NCBI GenBank assembly: GCA_033819885.1
Contig: JAQYUZ010000012.1
Span: 345,932 to 409,931 of the forward strand
Direction: 5' to 3'
Source: Microbotryomycetes sp. JL201
Lineage: Eukaryota > Basidiomycota > Microbotryomycetes
DNA length: 64,000 nucleotides
Under the pieces are notes generated by a model. It made no database searches and was not told the origin of the DNA. It saw only the letters and a list, made by a program, of their open reading frames with translations. Below are positions 36,422 through 46,296 of the stretch, piece by piece; the stretch's first letter is position 1; every line of letters begins with the position of its first letter. Both the position numbers and the translations under genes were made by a program.

Positions 36422-37027
36422 TCATGCTTCTACGATTTTGACGTTTTCGAATTGTTCTGGCGTGTATGTTTTCTGTCAAGTATGCAGAAACGAGACTGTG
36501 AGCGGACAAGTTTGGCCTAAAGAAAGGAAGGCCCATTTCCCGTAGGCACTAACTTGTGTAAAAGCGTGCAAGTCTGCGATTTCGCTTTTCAGCTTGTCGT
36601 TGACTGACGAAGAAAAAGAACTGTAAGTTGACACTGGGCAGAGAAAGAGAGAGCCAAGCGCATTTACCCTCTCGATGTCTCTTAAGGGTCGTTTTGCCAG
36701 TGAATGACGGAGAGACGATAACCACTTCGAAAGACTGCAATACATGTGCTGCTCGTCAGTGAGCTCAACAGGGCCTGGATTGTCCTCCAGCTCACAGCAC
36801 CGCAACCGCCTGCGAATAATGTAGATTCCCGGTCAGAGAGAGATTAAATACACGGCTCTGGACACAACAAGCTGACCCGAGATGTCAAAAGCACGCTGAG
36901 CGGTATGCGAGCTGTGTGTCAGCGCAATCAGACAAAGCGATGCAAGCCGATTGATGCATACGACGAAAGTGGCGTCTGGATAGGCCTCCTTGAGCTTTGC
37001 CTCGAGGTGGTCCTTCGAGACTGGCAT
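36422..37027 (-). CDS. BolA-family protein (BOLA2/Fra2-like)
   Basis: The reading begins MPVSKDHLEAKLKEAYPDA and continues through short exons with DISGGCGAV, VIVSPSFTGKTTLKRHR, VNDKLKSEIADLHAFTQ and KTYTPEQF before the TGA at 36422-36424. This is the BolA fold with the invariant C-terminal His-Ala-Phe segment; GCGAV carries the cysteine typical of the BOLA2/Fra2 branch. Such proteins form Fe-S-bridged complexes with monothiol glutaredoxins and, in yeast, report iron status to the nucleus. About 95 residues in five exons. It shares a 123-bp divergent promoter with the Scn1/TatD-like gene at 37151. Confidence 0.88.
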
Positions 37028-37150
37028 GGCTGGCGTCTGACGTCAACCTCGGAAGAGTTGGCCAGTTGCTGCCGTTCTTTCGCTTCGTCGTCACGTGCTT
37101 GTCCAGGGCACTCGCTGTTCTGGTTCAGAAGGAGAAAGTCGTTCAACTGA

Positions 37151-38522
37151 ATGTGTCCACCTGGCAATTCACAGAGGCAAACCTGGGCTAAAGCGCCTGC
37201 AGATCGCCTCCTGCTCGCGCGCCTGACCGACGCTCACTGTCACCCTTCTGATGACGACAGCTTCGATGCAGCAGTCTCTGGCGTTTCCAGCTCGTGCTTG
37301 CATACAATAGTGAGTCAACGCTCATCTCCTGAGTCTGACGCAAGGCTTGATGCGGAGCGCCACCAACTTCCTTTCCGATGCACTGCAGTGTGCCATGAGC
37401 TCGAATCTTGCGAACCAAGACACGACCTCTCGGTTACATTCGCATGACTCGAAACGGGTGATGCCCTTTTATGGCGAGGACATTCCGTAAAGCACTCTCG
37501 TCACGAGCCTGGCTGACATTTCTCGCAGGCGTTCACCCCTGGTTCAGCCATCCACTTTCAACCACCCAGTCATCTGATATCGACAAAGAACAACACTATG
37601 TGTCCTTATTCCCTTCGTCCGATAATCCCAACCGCCCTCACCCTTCCCTGACACTCTTGCTATCATCTCTGCCTGATCCAGTTCCACTTCAGTCGTGGAT
37701 CGACGATCTAGAGTCCAAGCTCTTCGCCAACCCCCGAGCCATGGTAGGAGAAGTCGGGCTTGACAAAGCCTTTCGGATACCGAACCCCCCACCGGCAATC
37801 CAAGACGGCCAACTTCGACCCAAAAACTCTGACTTGCAGACGCCTGTAAGACATCAGCTGGCAATCGTCAAAGCTCAAATCAAAGTCGCCGTCAGGTTGA
37901 AACGTCACGTGTCTCTTCACTGCGTCAGGGCGGCGGGCGAAACAGTGGCGTTGCTTGGATGGTGCAAGAAAGAATTGAGCGAGTTTGAACGAATACACGT
38001 TTGTTTGCACAGCTTTGGAGGCAGTCCAGAGTCGGCAATTCAGATACAGAAAAGTGCGTCATGTTGATGTGTACGGCAGATTCGATTGTACTGACCCTGT
38101 GTTCATGGCGTTCCAGACCACTGCAATGTGTACTTTTCATTCTCGACCGCCATCTCAGGTCGGTCGCCAAGGTTTTTCGATTTGATGCGCTCAATCGAAG
38201 CGCACAGGCTCCTAGTCGAGTCGGATTACAGCGACAGCTCAAAGCTAGACGAACAGGCGAGTCTTGTCGGGCTTCAACAACAAACCATTCACGCTCAAGG
38301 CTGACGTTGGCTCATCTTGAACTAATCAAGGTTTGGCAAGTGTTCAGTGCGATGGCTCAAGCTCGAGAATGGTCGCATGAACATTTGGCGTCTCTACTCG
38401 AAGGGAATTGGACGAGTTTCCTCCGAGTCGACGACGTTCCAGAAGACGCGCATTTGACCAAGAAGCAGCGCAAGATTCAACAAAAGATTCGCGCCATAGA
38501 ATCGACCATAGGAGACGCGTGA
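37151..38522 (+). CDS. TatD-like hydrolase, Scn1 (Cut9-interacting protein) type
   Basis: Motifs: TDAHCHPSDD (HxH), GVHPWFSH, GEVGLDKAF (metal Glu), VSLHCV, LHSFGG and VESDYSD (metal Asp). GVHPWF and the Asp in a DYSD context are those of the fungal Scn1 branch rather than of bacterial TatD. S. pombe Scn1 binds the APC/C subunit Cut9, so a link to the cell cycle is possible but inferred. Exon joins: after HTI (GTGAGT donor), a GC-donor intron 37474-37528 giving MPFYGVHPWF, one after about 38050, and a probable GC-AG intron 38257-38330 giving DEQVWQVF. The stop is at 38520-38522. The start at 37151 (MCPPGNS) is the first ATG in frame; the N-terminus is uncertain. Confidence 0.78.
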
Positions 38523-38568
38523 GGGCGCCGGGGGAAGTAAGATTTACAAAAGCTCTGCACGACGGAGA

Positions 38569-39688
38569 TCACCAGTGCAAAATGTGGGACGGACACTCGT
38601 AGCCGGAGGGATTGTGGTGCAAATCTGTGTCGAAGCTTTGAATCAGCACCTTGCTCATTGGAGAAAAGAGACCTGGGGCTCACACTCCTGATGATAATCT
38701 TCAGCGTCCCACCATTTGCCGGCAGGCTCAATCTGCGGTCGTGGACGAGTCAGTTGAGTAGGTCGCTCGGGATGACGTTCGAGGTCGCCTCACTGTCGTT
38801 GCAATTTTGTCTTTGGGATAGTGAGTCTGTTGAACCTCGCCCGTCACCTTCTTTGCGATTTGTTCCTGCTCTGGCGAGGTGGTGTAGATGGCAGATCGGT
38901 ACTGCGTGCCAACATCTGGCCCTTGTCTGTTGACTTGTGCTGTACACAGACTCTATCAGCTCGACTGGATTCGATGACGGCTGACAATGACATACTCGGA
39001 TCGTGCATGCGGTAGTGGAACTCGACTAGTTCGGCGTACGACACTTTCGACGGGTCAAAACTGGCATCAAGGAACGGTCAGACTTGACGGTACCGGCAAG
39101 AGATGCCACGACTCGACTCACTCAATCTTGCAAGCTTCAGCATGGTTGGTGGAGCCCGTGCAAACTTGACGGTAAGAAGGATTCTGTTACGGGCCAATGA
39201 TCACCCCGGTGGCAACACGAAGCGGAAAGGGAGTGAGCTTACCTCTGCATTTCCACCAATGTAGCCCACTTTGGCGTCTATCAAGCCGCCGCTGCTGCCT
39301 TCTTTTCCCGAAAAGTGCTTGCGAAACATGTGCTGGATTCGTTCGGCGTCAACGGTAATTTTCGTTGCGAAATATAAACTTGATGAATGGGATTGGAGCC
39401 ATGATCATCGAACCATAAACTCACCTCTGTACCCCAGAAGCTGTTGGTGAAGATAGATTTCGCGTCGAGTGGATGCGATTGCGTCAGCATCGCCCGAGTG
39501 CCGCCACTTCGGCGCCGAGCACGAACTGACCATCCGTTCGCAAAGATGGCAGTCTCCTTGCCCGAGGTCGAGGCAAGCGACTTGCTGGCCTGGATGGCCG
39601 TCGGCAGCGTAGGCCCGTTATACTTGTGCATGACTGGTGCGACCTTGGACAAGAGCGACGAGAACCTGCACGAGCACCTAGTCAGCAT
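38569..39688 (-). CDS. MSRA: Methionine-S-sulfoxide reductase A
   Basis: Splicing 39441-39530 joins FANG to CFWGTE, restoring the active-site GCFWG motif; the cysteine codon itself is split by the intron. Downstream are KVGYIGGNAE, TNHAEA, YAELVEFHYRMHDP, RQGPDVGTQYRSAIY, a block starting KWWDAEDYHQE, and the C-terminal YECPSHILHW with a candidate recycling Cys. The enzyme reduces methionine-S-sulfoxide in proteins using thioredoxin. The first 35-40 residues (MLTRCSCRFSSLLSK) are basic and hydroxylated like a mitochondrial presequence, and a second ATG 19 codons on (MHKYNGP) would give a cytosolic form. The stop TGA at 38569-38571 lies 46 nt from the stop of the facing gene. Confidence 0.9.
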
Positions 39689-39899
39689 GCGACAAACACA
39701 AGCAGTGCTCGTTCAACTCGCATGTACACCTGCTGGTTTGTGAGCCGCGTGATGGGCAGTCGTGCGTGTGCTGGTGGCAACAAACAGCGGACCCGCGTGC
39801 TCAAGACTCTGGCGATCATACATTTTCGCGTACTGTTTTGTCAAGCTCGACTGCAAGCAACGTCACGACTCTATTTAGAAACATGACTGTACAATTCCA

Positions 39900-40731
39900 T
39901 CATGCCGCCTGATGTTGTTGCGGACCGTTCGACTGCGGCTCTCCCTCCGTACCTTGTGCTGGCTGCCCTCCACCTCCGTAGCTACGCATCGTGAGCGAGA
40001 CAGAAACGGAGATCAATTGAATTGTCAGCGCTATGTCACACTTCTGCTGAAGCAGTGTTGCGGCCGAGAGCAGGAGAGAGCTTGTGCTTGAAACAAGCCC
40101 GTGAGACGGGCTCCGTCTCACTCGCCAGCAAATTATTACCAACAACGTACCTCGCTTCAGCTCCTGCGCCGCCCCCGCCGCTAGTCATGACTCTGCCTAC
40201 GCCTTCGACCACCAACCTCGGCGCCTCGTACATCCGATTTACGATCGCCGACCTGGCCATGACTGCAAGTTCTGACAATGACTCTGCGTACCACTCTCTC
40301 AGCCTCTGCTCCGGTGACAGTGTCGCCGACGATGACGATGCCGACGAGTCAGTGGCGGCGGGCGTTTTTGAGGGCGAGTAAATCGAAGCATCGTCGGCCG
40401 CCTCTGCCGGCGCTCTTGAAGACGAGGCGAAATCAGAAGACGAGCCCGACGTTGATGCAGTCGACGTCGCCTGCGCCGCGGTTGCAGAAGCTCTTGATGC
40501 TGCCGATGGTGCGTACGCCGCGTCCAACAGCGACGGCAACTCTGTCCTGAACTTGTCGCGCGTCCGCCTCAAAAAGTATTGTCGAAAATTGTAGCTCGCG
40601 AACGAGTGGGCGACGCGCAACTGCTCGCGGTACAGCGCGACGAGGTGCGTGCGAGTCACTGGCGTCTCTGCAGACAGCTTGAGGTTGCGAGGCAAGCTCG
40701 CCAGGGCCGTACGAGCGGCATTTGTAGACAT
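39900..40731 (-). CDS. ISD11: Isd11/LYRM4-like LYR protein with a low-complexity insertion
   Basis: The N-terminal half holds VALYREQLRVAHSFASYNFRQ (LYR motif and the NFR block), then RRTRDKFR. The C-terminal helix AVMARSAIVNRMYEAPRLVVEG matches the end of Isd11. Isd11 stabilises the cysteine desulfurase Nfs1 in the mitochondrial matrix for Fe-S cluster assembly. Normal Isd11 is about 90 residues; here a Ser/Ala/Thr-rich insert of roughly 80 residues separates helices, and a Gly/Gln-rich tail follows. Exon 1 is 40151-40731 and exon 2 is 39900-39979, with an intron of 171 nt (GTACGT donor) that is long for this genome. The ATG at 40731 gives MSTNAARTAL. The first 25 or so residues could target mitochondria. 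Confidence 0.8.
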
Positions 40732-40953
40732 GATTTGTGAGAGCGAGAGTGCGGTCGCGGTGAAGGTGCCGAGATTGTGACAAAGGGCGAACACGAATCC
40801 GAAGATCTCGCGAGACGGAGATTTGTAAATCTGACTGATGCAAGCCGAGCAGCATAGAAATGGCTGGTAACACAATCTAACACATTGTAAGTTGTACGAA
40901 ACAGGCCGTTTTTGCAGCTTGCAGCTCGATGAAACAAAAATCACGCTTGACGT

Positions 40954-43900
40954 CTACGCCAACTCGTTCTTCAAGTTCCTGCTCTCTTTGAGCCTGAGAA
41001 GTTTGCTCAAGATGTCATCAAGTCCGATCGTCTCGGTTTTGCCCTTGACGCCAATGTCATCGCGATTTCTGACATTGACCGAGCGCGAATCAACTTCCTC
41101 CGAGCCAACGACTTTGAACAGCACAGTCAGAGCTGGGTCTATCGAATTTACTGAGCGGAAAAGACTCGCCGAAAATGAAATTGTATTGAGCAATTTCGCC
41201 ATTCCTGACCTTCTTGGGCAGCGTAGCATCACTCAAGTCGGCGTCGGCGTACAAGCCGGCATCCCACAGCTTCTGTCGGACCTCTTCGGCGTAGGCCTTG
41301 TGGGGGCCAGCGACCGGAACGACTAAGACTTGACGAGGCGACAGCCAGAATGGCCTGCAAATTGGCAAATCGTGAGCCACTTCCACTTGAAGAATTGCGC
41401 TCGACTGACCATTTGCCAGCAAAATGCTCGGTCAAGATGGCGACAAAGCGCTCGACACTGCCCAAGATGGCGCGATGGATCATCACTGGTCGTCTCAGCT
41501 TATCTGCGCCGTCTTGTCCCTCGGCGGCGCGATATTCGAGCTCGAATCTCTGCGGCAGCTGGTAGTCGAGCTGGATAGTCGCGCACTGGTGACGACGTTT
41601 CAAGGCATCAGAGATGGTAATGTCGATCTTGGGGCCGTAGAATGCGCCATCTCCGGGGTCAACCTCCCACTTGCCGGGCACAAACTTATCGAGAGCGGCA
41701 GAGAGCATCTGCAAGAGAAGAAAGGATTAGCTCGCCGTTACCTGGCGGCCGCTTCCACACTCACGCGTTCTGCCTCGTCCCATTGCTCAAGCTTGCCAAT
41801 GTACTTCTCTGGTCTCGTCGATAGCTTAAGGTTGAACTCAAAGCCGAAAGTGCCGTACACGTGATTCAAGAAGTCGAAGCAAACGGCCATCTCGTCTTCG
41901 ATCTGCAAGCTCGGAATGAGTTCGAAGCCCCAAAATACGACATCCACGCGCGACTCACCTGCTCTGGCATGCAGAAGTGGTGGGCGTCGTCTTGTTGAAA
42001 GCGTCGCACTCGAGTCAGACCCGTCAAGGCACCGCTGGCTTCATTGCGGTGCAAGACGCCGAAATCCGCCAAACGCAACGGCAGCTCGCGATAGCTGCGA
42101 GCACTTGACGCAAAAATCAAGCAGTGACCAGGACAATTCATTGGCTTCAACGCAAACTGCTCCTTCTCGACGTCGAGCTTGAACATGTCGTCGGCGTAAT
42201 TTTGCCAGTGGCCCGACGTTTCCCACAACTTTGAATTGAACATGTTGGGCGAGATGACCTCTTGATAATTACGCTTGCGGTATTCGTTCTGTGGGTACTC
42301 GATGAGAAAACTGCCTCCAATGAGGTACCAGAGAGCTCACCCTGATGAAGTCGACGAGGGTGTTGTAAATGCGCGTGCCGTGAGGAAGCCAGAATGCGCT
42401 GCCAGGCGATAGTTCATGGAAGAAGAAGAGCTCTTGGTCCTGAAGCAGAAGCTAATCAGCCCGCTGTAGTGACGTGACCCGACTCTGCTCACCTTGCCAA
42501 TTCGTCGATGGTCGCGTTTGGCAGCCTCTTCCAAGAACTTTTTGTACTCGGTCATTTGTTTTGAGTCGGGGAACGAGATGCCATAAATTCGCTGCAAGCT
42601 GGCGTTGTCCTTGTCGCCGAGGAAGTATGACGATGAATTCTGTGGGCGGCTCAAGGTCAGGCAGTGGCCGAAAAGTTACAAAGCGGGCAAGTCCACCTTC
42701 AAAACAGCTATCGATTTGACCTTGCCAGTGTGGGGAATGTGAGGGCCGACGCAGAGATCAATCATAGGGCCGCAGCGGTAGACAGTAGTCGAAGTGCCAT
42801 CAGGGATTTTGCTCTTGATAATGTGAACTTTGAAAGGGTTGTACTGCGCATCATCGGTTTAGATAACGCCCAACAAAACTTGAGAGAGAGGTGCGACTGA
42901 CTGCAAACATCTCGAGCAGATCTTCCTTCTTGACAACGAGGCGCTCAAACTTTTGCTTATCTTTGACGACGTTCTTTGCGAGCGTCTCGAGCGCCGGGTA
43001 ATCGCCCGGAACGACCTGTCTGCAATGATCTTTTCAGAATGACCAGATCGACCTGTTCCTGCAGGTTGACTCACTGGCCCTCCTGCAAGCCCATCTCGTA
43101 GAAGAAACCCTCGTCTGTAGGCGGACCGATCGCGAGGTGTGCGCCATAATGTCGCTCACAGCATTCTCCAAGAATATGGGCGGACGAGTGCCACCAAACG
43201 CGCTTGCCTGCAGCCCCCAGCGCGAACTTCAGCAGGCGTATTGGACATTTACGTAGCTCGATGCCCACCTTCGGGGTGTTCGAAATCAAGCAACTCAAGT
43301 GATGATGACTTTTCGAAAGGTCGCTCCAGATCCCACAATTGACCGTCGACCTGCACCGAGAGATAGCTCAATCAGCGAGCTTTCGGACGCGCGCAAGTGT
43401 CTGGGTTTGCGATATTCACCTTTGCGATGACGACCTTGTCTGCCAGACCTTTGCTGATGCCAATGGCAATTGACAGAGGAGTCGTCTCCCAGCTCGTGCC
43501 CTCCTTGGCAGCGCCGTCAGGAAGAGTGATGGTGATTGGTTCGCGCGGCATGGCTGCAATGGTTACAAAGCACAGCCGTCAGGGCCCTGCGCATCGCCTC
43601 AGAGTATTGATTTTCCGTGCGTTGCGGTCGAACGCATCATTCTCCTCTGTGATCCTCGACGGACTGACCTGCGATGCGCTCGTCTTGCTCTTTTTTGAGT
43701 TTGTCGAACATGGCTATTCTGCTCGCCATGTATTCTGGCGGCGGGTTGAGCTCGAGGCTGGCCATGCCGCCTGCGAGGTCTTTTGGTTTCTTGTCCTTTT
43801 TGGCGGCTTTGGCCGGCTGCTGCGCCGGCTGTGCGGCGCCAATGGCCATATCTGAGACGTTGGCAGCCGGGTCTGACGGCTGCGACGTCGATGAGACGGG

Positions 43901-44014
43901 ATGCGGAGCCGTCGACGACATTTGGCGGAAAGCTGCGATGCGAGTCGATCCGAACGTAGACTGGTAGCGATAAGGTGCAGTATATGCTCTCAATAGTCGG
44001 AGCGATCTGTGCAT
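40954..44014 (-). CDS. THS1: Threonyl-tRNA synthetase
   Basis: Domains in order: a TGS domain ([11 protein letters not shown]), the tRNA-SAD editing region with [20 protein letters not shown], then the class II core with [14 protein letters not shown] (zinc Cys), [25 protein letters not shown] (motif 2, in part), [24 protein letters not shown] (motif 3), and the anticodon-binding domain ending RNLKNELA. It charges tRNA-Thr with threonine. A GC-AG intron (41112-41169) joins YNFIF to VVGSEE. Several starts lie in frame: ATG at 44014 ([15 protein letters not shown], presequence-like) and at 43921 (MSSTAPHP). The two could make mitochondrial and cytosolic enzymes from one gene, as in yeast VAS1 and HTS1. 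The stop is at 40954-40956. All core motifs look intact. Confidence 0.95.
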
Positions 44015-44113
44015 GCACCAGTCACGGCGTGTGCTGGGTTGAAACTGAGATACGCGACGCCGCTTAGATTGACTCGGCTCGAGCCGCATACACGCAGCTG
44101 TTGCACTCGTCCG

Positions 44114-45612
44114 ATGTCAAACAAGCATCAGCACCATGGCTCGGATGAGGACGAAACAGCAACAAGCTCTCTTTCGTTGCAAGCCAGCAACTCACGCGTC
44201 TCGTTGACGCTAACAGCCCCACATCGGCTGGGCGATGGTCCTACGTTTGCCGTCGGTTCGACGATTAGGCCACGCGTACGTGTCCATGCAGCGGACAAGC
44301 GAGACAAGTCTCCATACAGCTCACTTGCCCTGAGACTGGTGGGTCAAGCAAAGGCTACCATTATGGGCAAAGATCGGTGGCAAGCTGCACAGATCGTGAA
44401 CGCGAGCGCCGGCGGCGGTCCTGCCATGCCCGTGACTTCTCAAGAGAAAATTACCTTCATCGATGTCGAGATACCTCTCGTCAGTCCAGCACAGGTCGTG
44501 CCGTCCTCCTCGGAGATGAAGAAAGGCCGTGAAACCGGGGATTCAGGCATATACGGAGGCATGTATGAGTTGCGGATCCCAGAAGCAGGCGACAATCAGC
44601 TACTACCTACACACCGGCCGGCAAAATTCACAAACGACCTGGGTAAGTGTCTGACCTAGGAGCGCTGAGGGTGTTCTGACACCGTCACCCCCGCGGTCTC
44701 TCCGTGCAGCGCTAGTTGGCGTCAAGTACGAGCTTCAACTCGCCGGTAAGAGACCGGGCTTTCTCAAGCTTGACGACAAGTAGGTAGCGCGCTCCTTCTC
44801 GTCCGGTCCAGATTTTCTCAAAATGAGTCGTCTCGCCCAGGCTCTCGCTCGAAATTCCGATATGTGTTCCTCTTCCGCAGGTTCCACCGCATGACATACC
44901 TGTCGAAGAATGGCCAAGTGGACATGCGTCTCGAGTCCTTAAATTCAAAGGTCCTGACGCGGAGAATTTGGGACTCGACGCGACTGTGCGTGCGGGCTAA
45001 TGTCTCAGCGAGTGACTGTGTGCTCATCATGCGCAAACTGCAGTTGTCGTACAAGCCTCTACAAGGAACGGGTGAACCTCTCACCTTTCGTGTAGCACTC
45101 CAGCCATCTCATATATCGGCATTGGCTTTGATAAAGTCCGCCGACAAGGAACCGTTACCGAAAGTTTCGATCGTGCTCAACAGACGCTTGACGACGAGCC
45201 CAGTCGAGAACCCGAATCGAGGGAAGCAGGACTTTCGCTGGGCTAGCATTTGCATCCAAAAACCAGTCAAGCTCGAGACGAAGGAGCCAAGTGACGGCAT
45301 GTGGATTTGGTACGGTGATATTCAGGTGCCGCCTGAGGAACGCACCGTCCTCTCAAAAGGGTTGTCAATCGAGGTCAGGGCGACGACCAGGCCACACTGC
45401 TCCGCAACTGAGAAACGTTCTTGCAGTACGCTCTCGCTTGTCAAGTATCGTCTCCGGCGCTCGAGAACACTTCTTTTGCGCTTAGCATACCGGTTTTTTT
45501 GCCTTCTGCCCCTGCGGAGGTCTCGCTGGCGATGGCTTCCGAGTCGAGTGGCGATCAGAGCAATACTGGGCAAGCTGCTGCTGCGGACGTGTTACCTGCA
45601 TACTCGGTGTAG
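44114..45612 (+). CDS. Arrestin-like (alpha-arrestin family) protein
   Basis: The N-terminal part contains beta-sandwich-like segments typical of arrestin folds (TFAVGSTIRPRVRV, SSLALRLVGQAKA) and MYELRIPEAGDNQLLPT, close to the arrestin-N consensus preceding a Pro/Leu loop. The C-terminal half has KPLQGTGEPLTFRVAL and, after splicing with a GTCAGG donor, GLSIEYALACQVSSPALENTS. The end is VLPAYSV; a Leu-Pro-x-Tyr motif of this sort recruits Nedd4-type ubiquitin ligases. Alpha-arrestins deliver Rsp5 to membrane transporters for endocytosis. At least four exons: 44114 to about 44643, a short one near 44708-44780, and two or three after 44864. It diverges from the ThrRS gene across about 100 bp. 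Overall similarity is moderate. Confidence 0.65.
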
Positions 45613-45718
45613 AGGCGCTATATTGCCTTCCAAGTCGTTGAGATAGCGTAATTTGGAAACTGTTGTTGTCACATGTTGTCACGTGCCCACCTGTTTGTCT
45701 CCGCCCCTTCTACTCAGC

Positions 45719-46066
45719 ATGTTGACGCGACCATCTTTCGCGTCAGTCGTAATGGCGTTGCTCTTGATGGCAATGCTTGCCCGTCCCTCTGCTGCAGCCA
45801 GTCAGTCTCATGTGTAGCGAGTTGCGTGCGCACGCGCCTCGCCAGGACGCTAACGTCGAATGCTCTATCTGGCCTCCTTTGCGCTTTGTCGGCTCTCCTT
45901 GAACGCGTAATGCACGCCTCTTGGGTCCAAACAATACTGCCATGGCCGAATTACAGCTTGTCCGCAGGCGCAACGGGCTCAACAGATTCAGCAGCAAGGC
46001 GCACGAATCGCTCGCACCGTGTACGGACCAAAGGGAGGGCCGCAATACGGAACATACAATATGTGA
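45719..46066 (+). CDS. Candidate small secreted peptide (63 residues)
   Basis: The ATG at 45719 opens a strong signal-peptide sequence: a short basic start (MLTRPS), a hydrophobic core (VVMALLLMAML) and an Ala-rich cleavage region (SAAA). The frame stops soon after unless the GTCAGT donor at 45801 is used. Splicing to the acceptor at 45956 (TTACAG) gives a second exon, 45957-46066, ending ARTVYGPKGGPQYGTYNM and stop; the phases match. The predicted mature part is about 37 residues with one Cys, rich in Gln, Arg, Gly and Tyr. It lies between two convergent genes (arrestin-like and FTR1) in a 684-nt gap that neither promoter explains. No family was recognised, and the 156-nt intron is long here. 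Alternative acceptors (45967, 45984) give other frames. Confidence 0.4.
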
Positions 46067-46296
46067 TTGCACATACATCTCATGAATTGCGTCAGCGGCT
46101 ATTTGCGGTGCTCGGAGGTAGGAAGAAGGAGTGGCGTTCAAAAGGAGTGGTGGTCAAATCCGGTTCATTGCAGTGTTGTACAGAAGATTCATTGACGGGA
46201 CACCATTTTGTTTCTGTCCGCAATACCTTCTGATCCAATTTCACAAATAGTTCCAAAGCTCGTCTTGGGCCCCCCCAACCTGTGTAACCCTAACGC

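Noticed and set aside
39431-39445. Apparent loss of the MsrA catalytic cysteine (SFWG)
   Set aside because: It is an artefact of reading through an intron; splicing restores GCFWG.
45307-45646. Long unspliced C-terminus of the arrestin-like gene rich in Arg and Leu
   Set aside because: A GTCAGG donor and TTGCAG acceptor give a frame with arrestin-like strands and an LPAY end, which fits the family far better.
45865-46055. Minus-strand frames opposite the secreted-peptide candidate
   Set aside because: They lack a start with coherent splicing; the plus strand has a signal peptide and matched intron phases. The choice is not certain.
46284-46296. Telomere-like TAACCCTAAC
   Set aside because: Only one and a half units, placed in the FTR1 3' flank; not an array.
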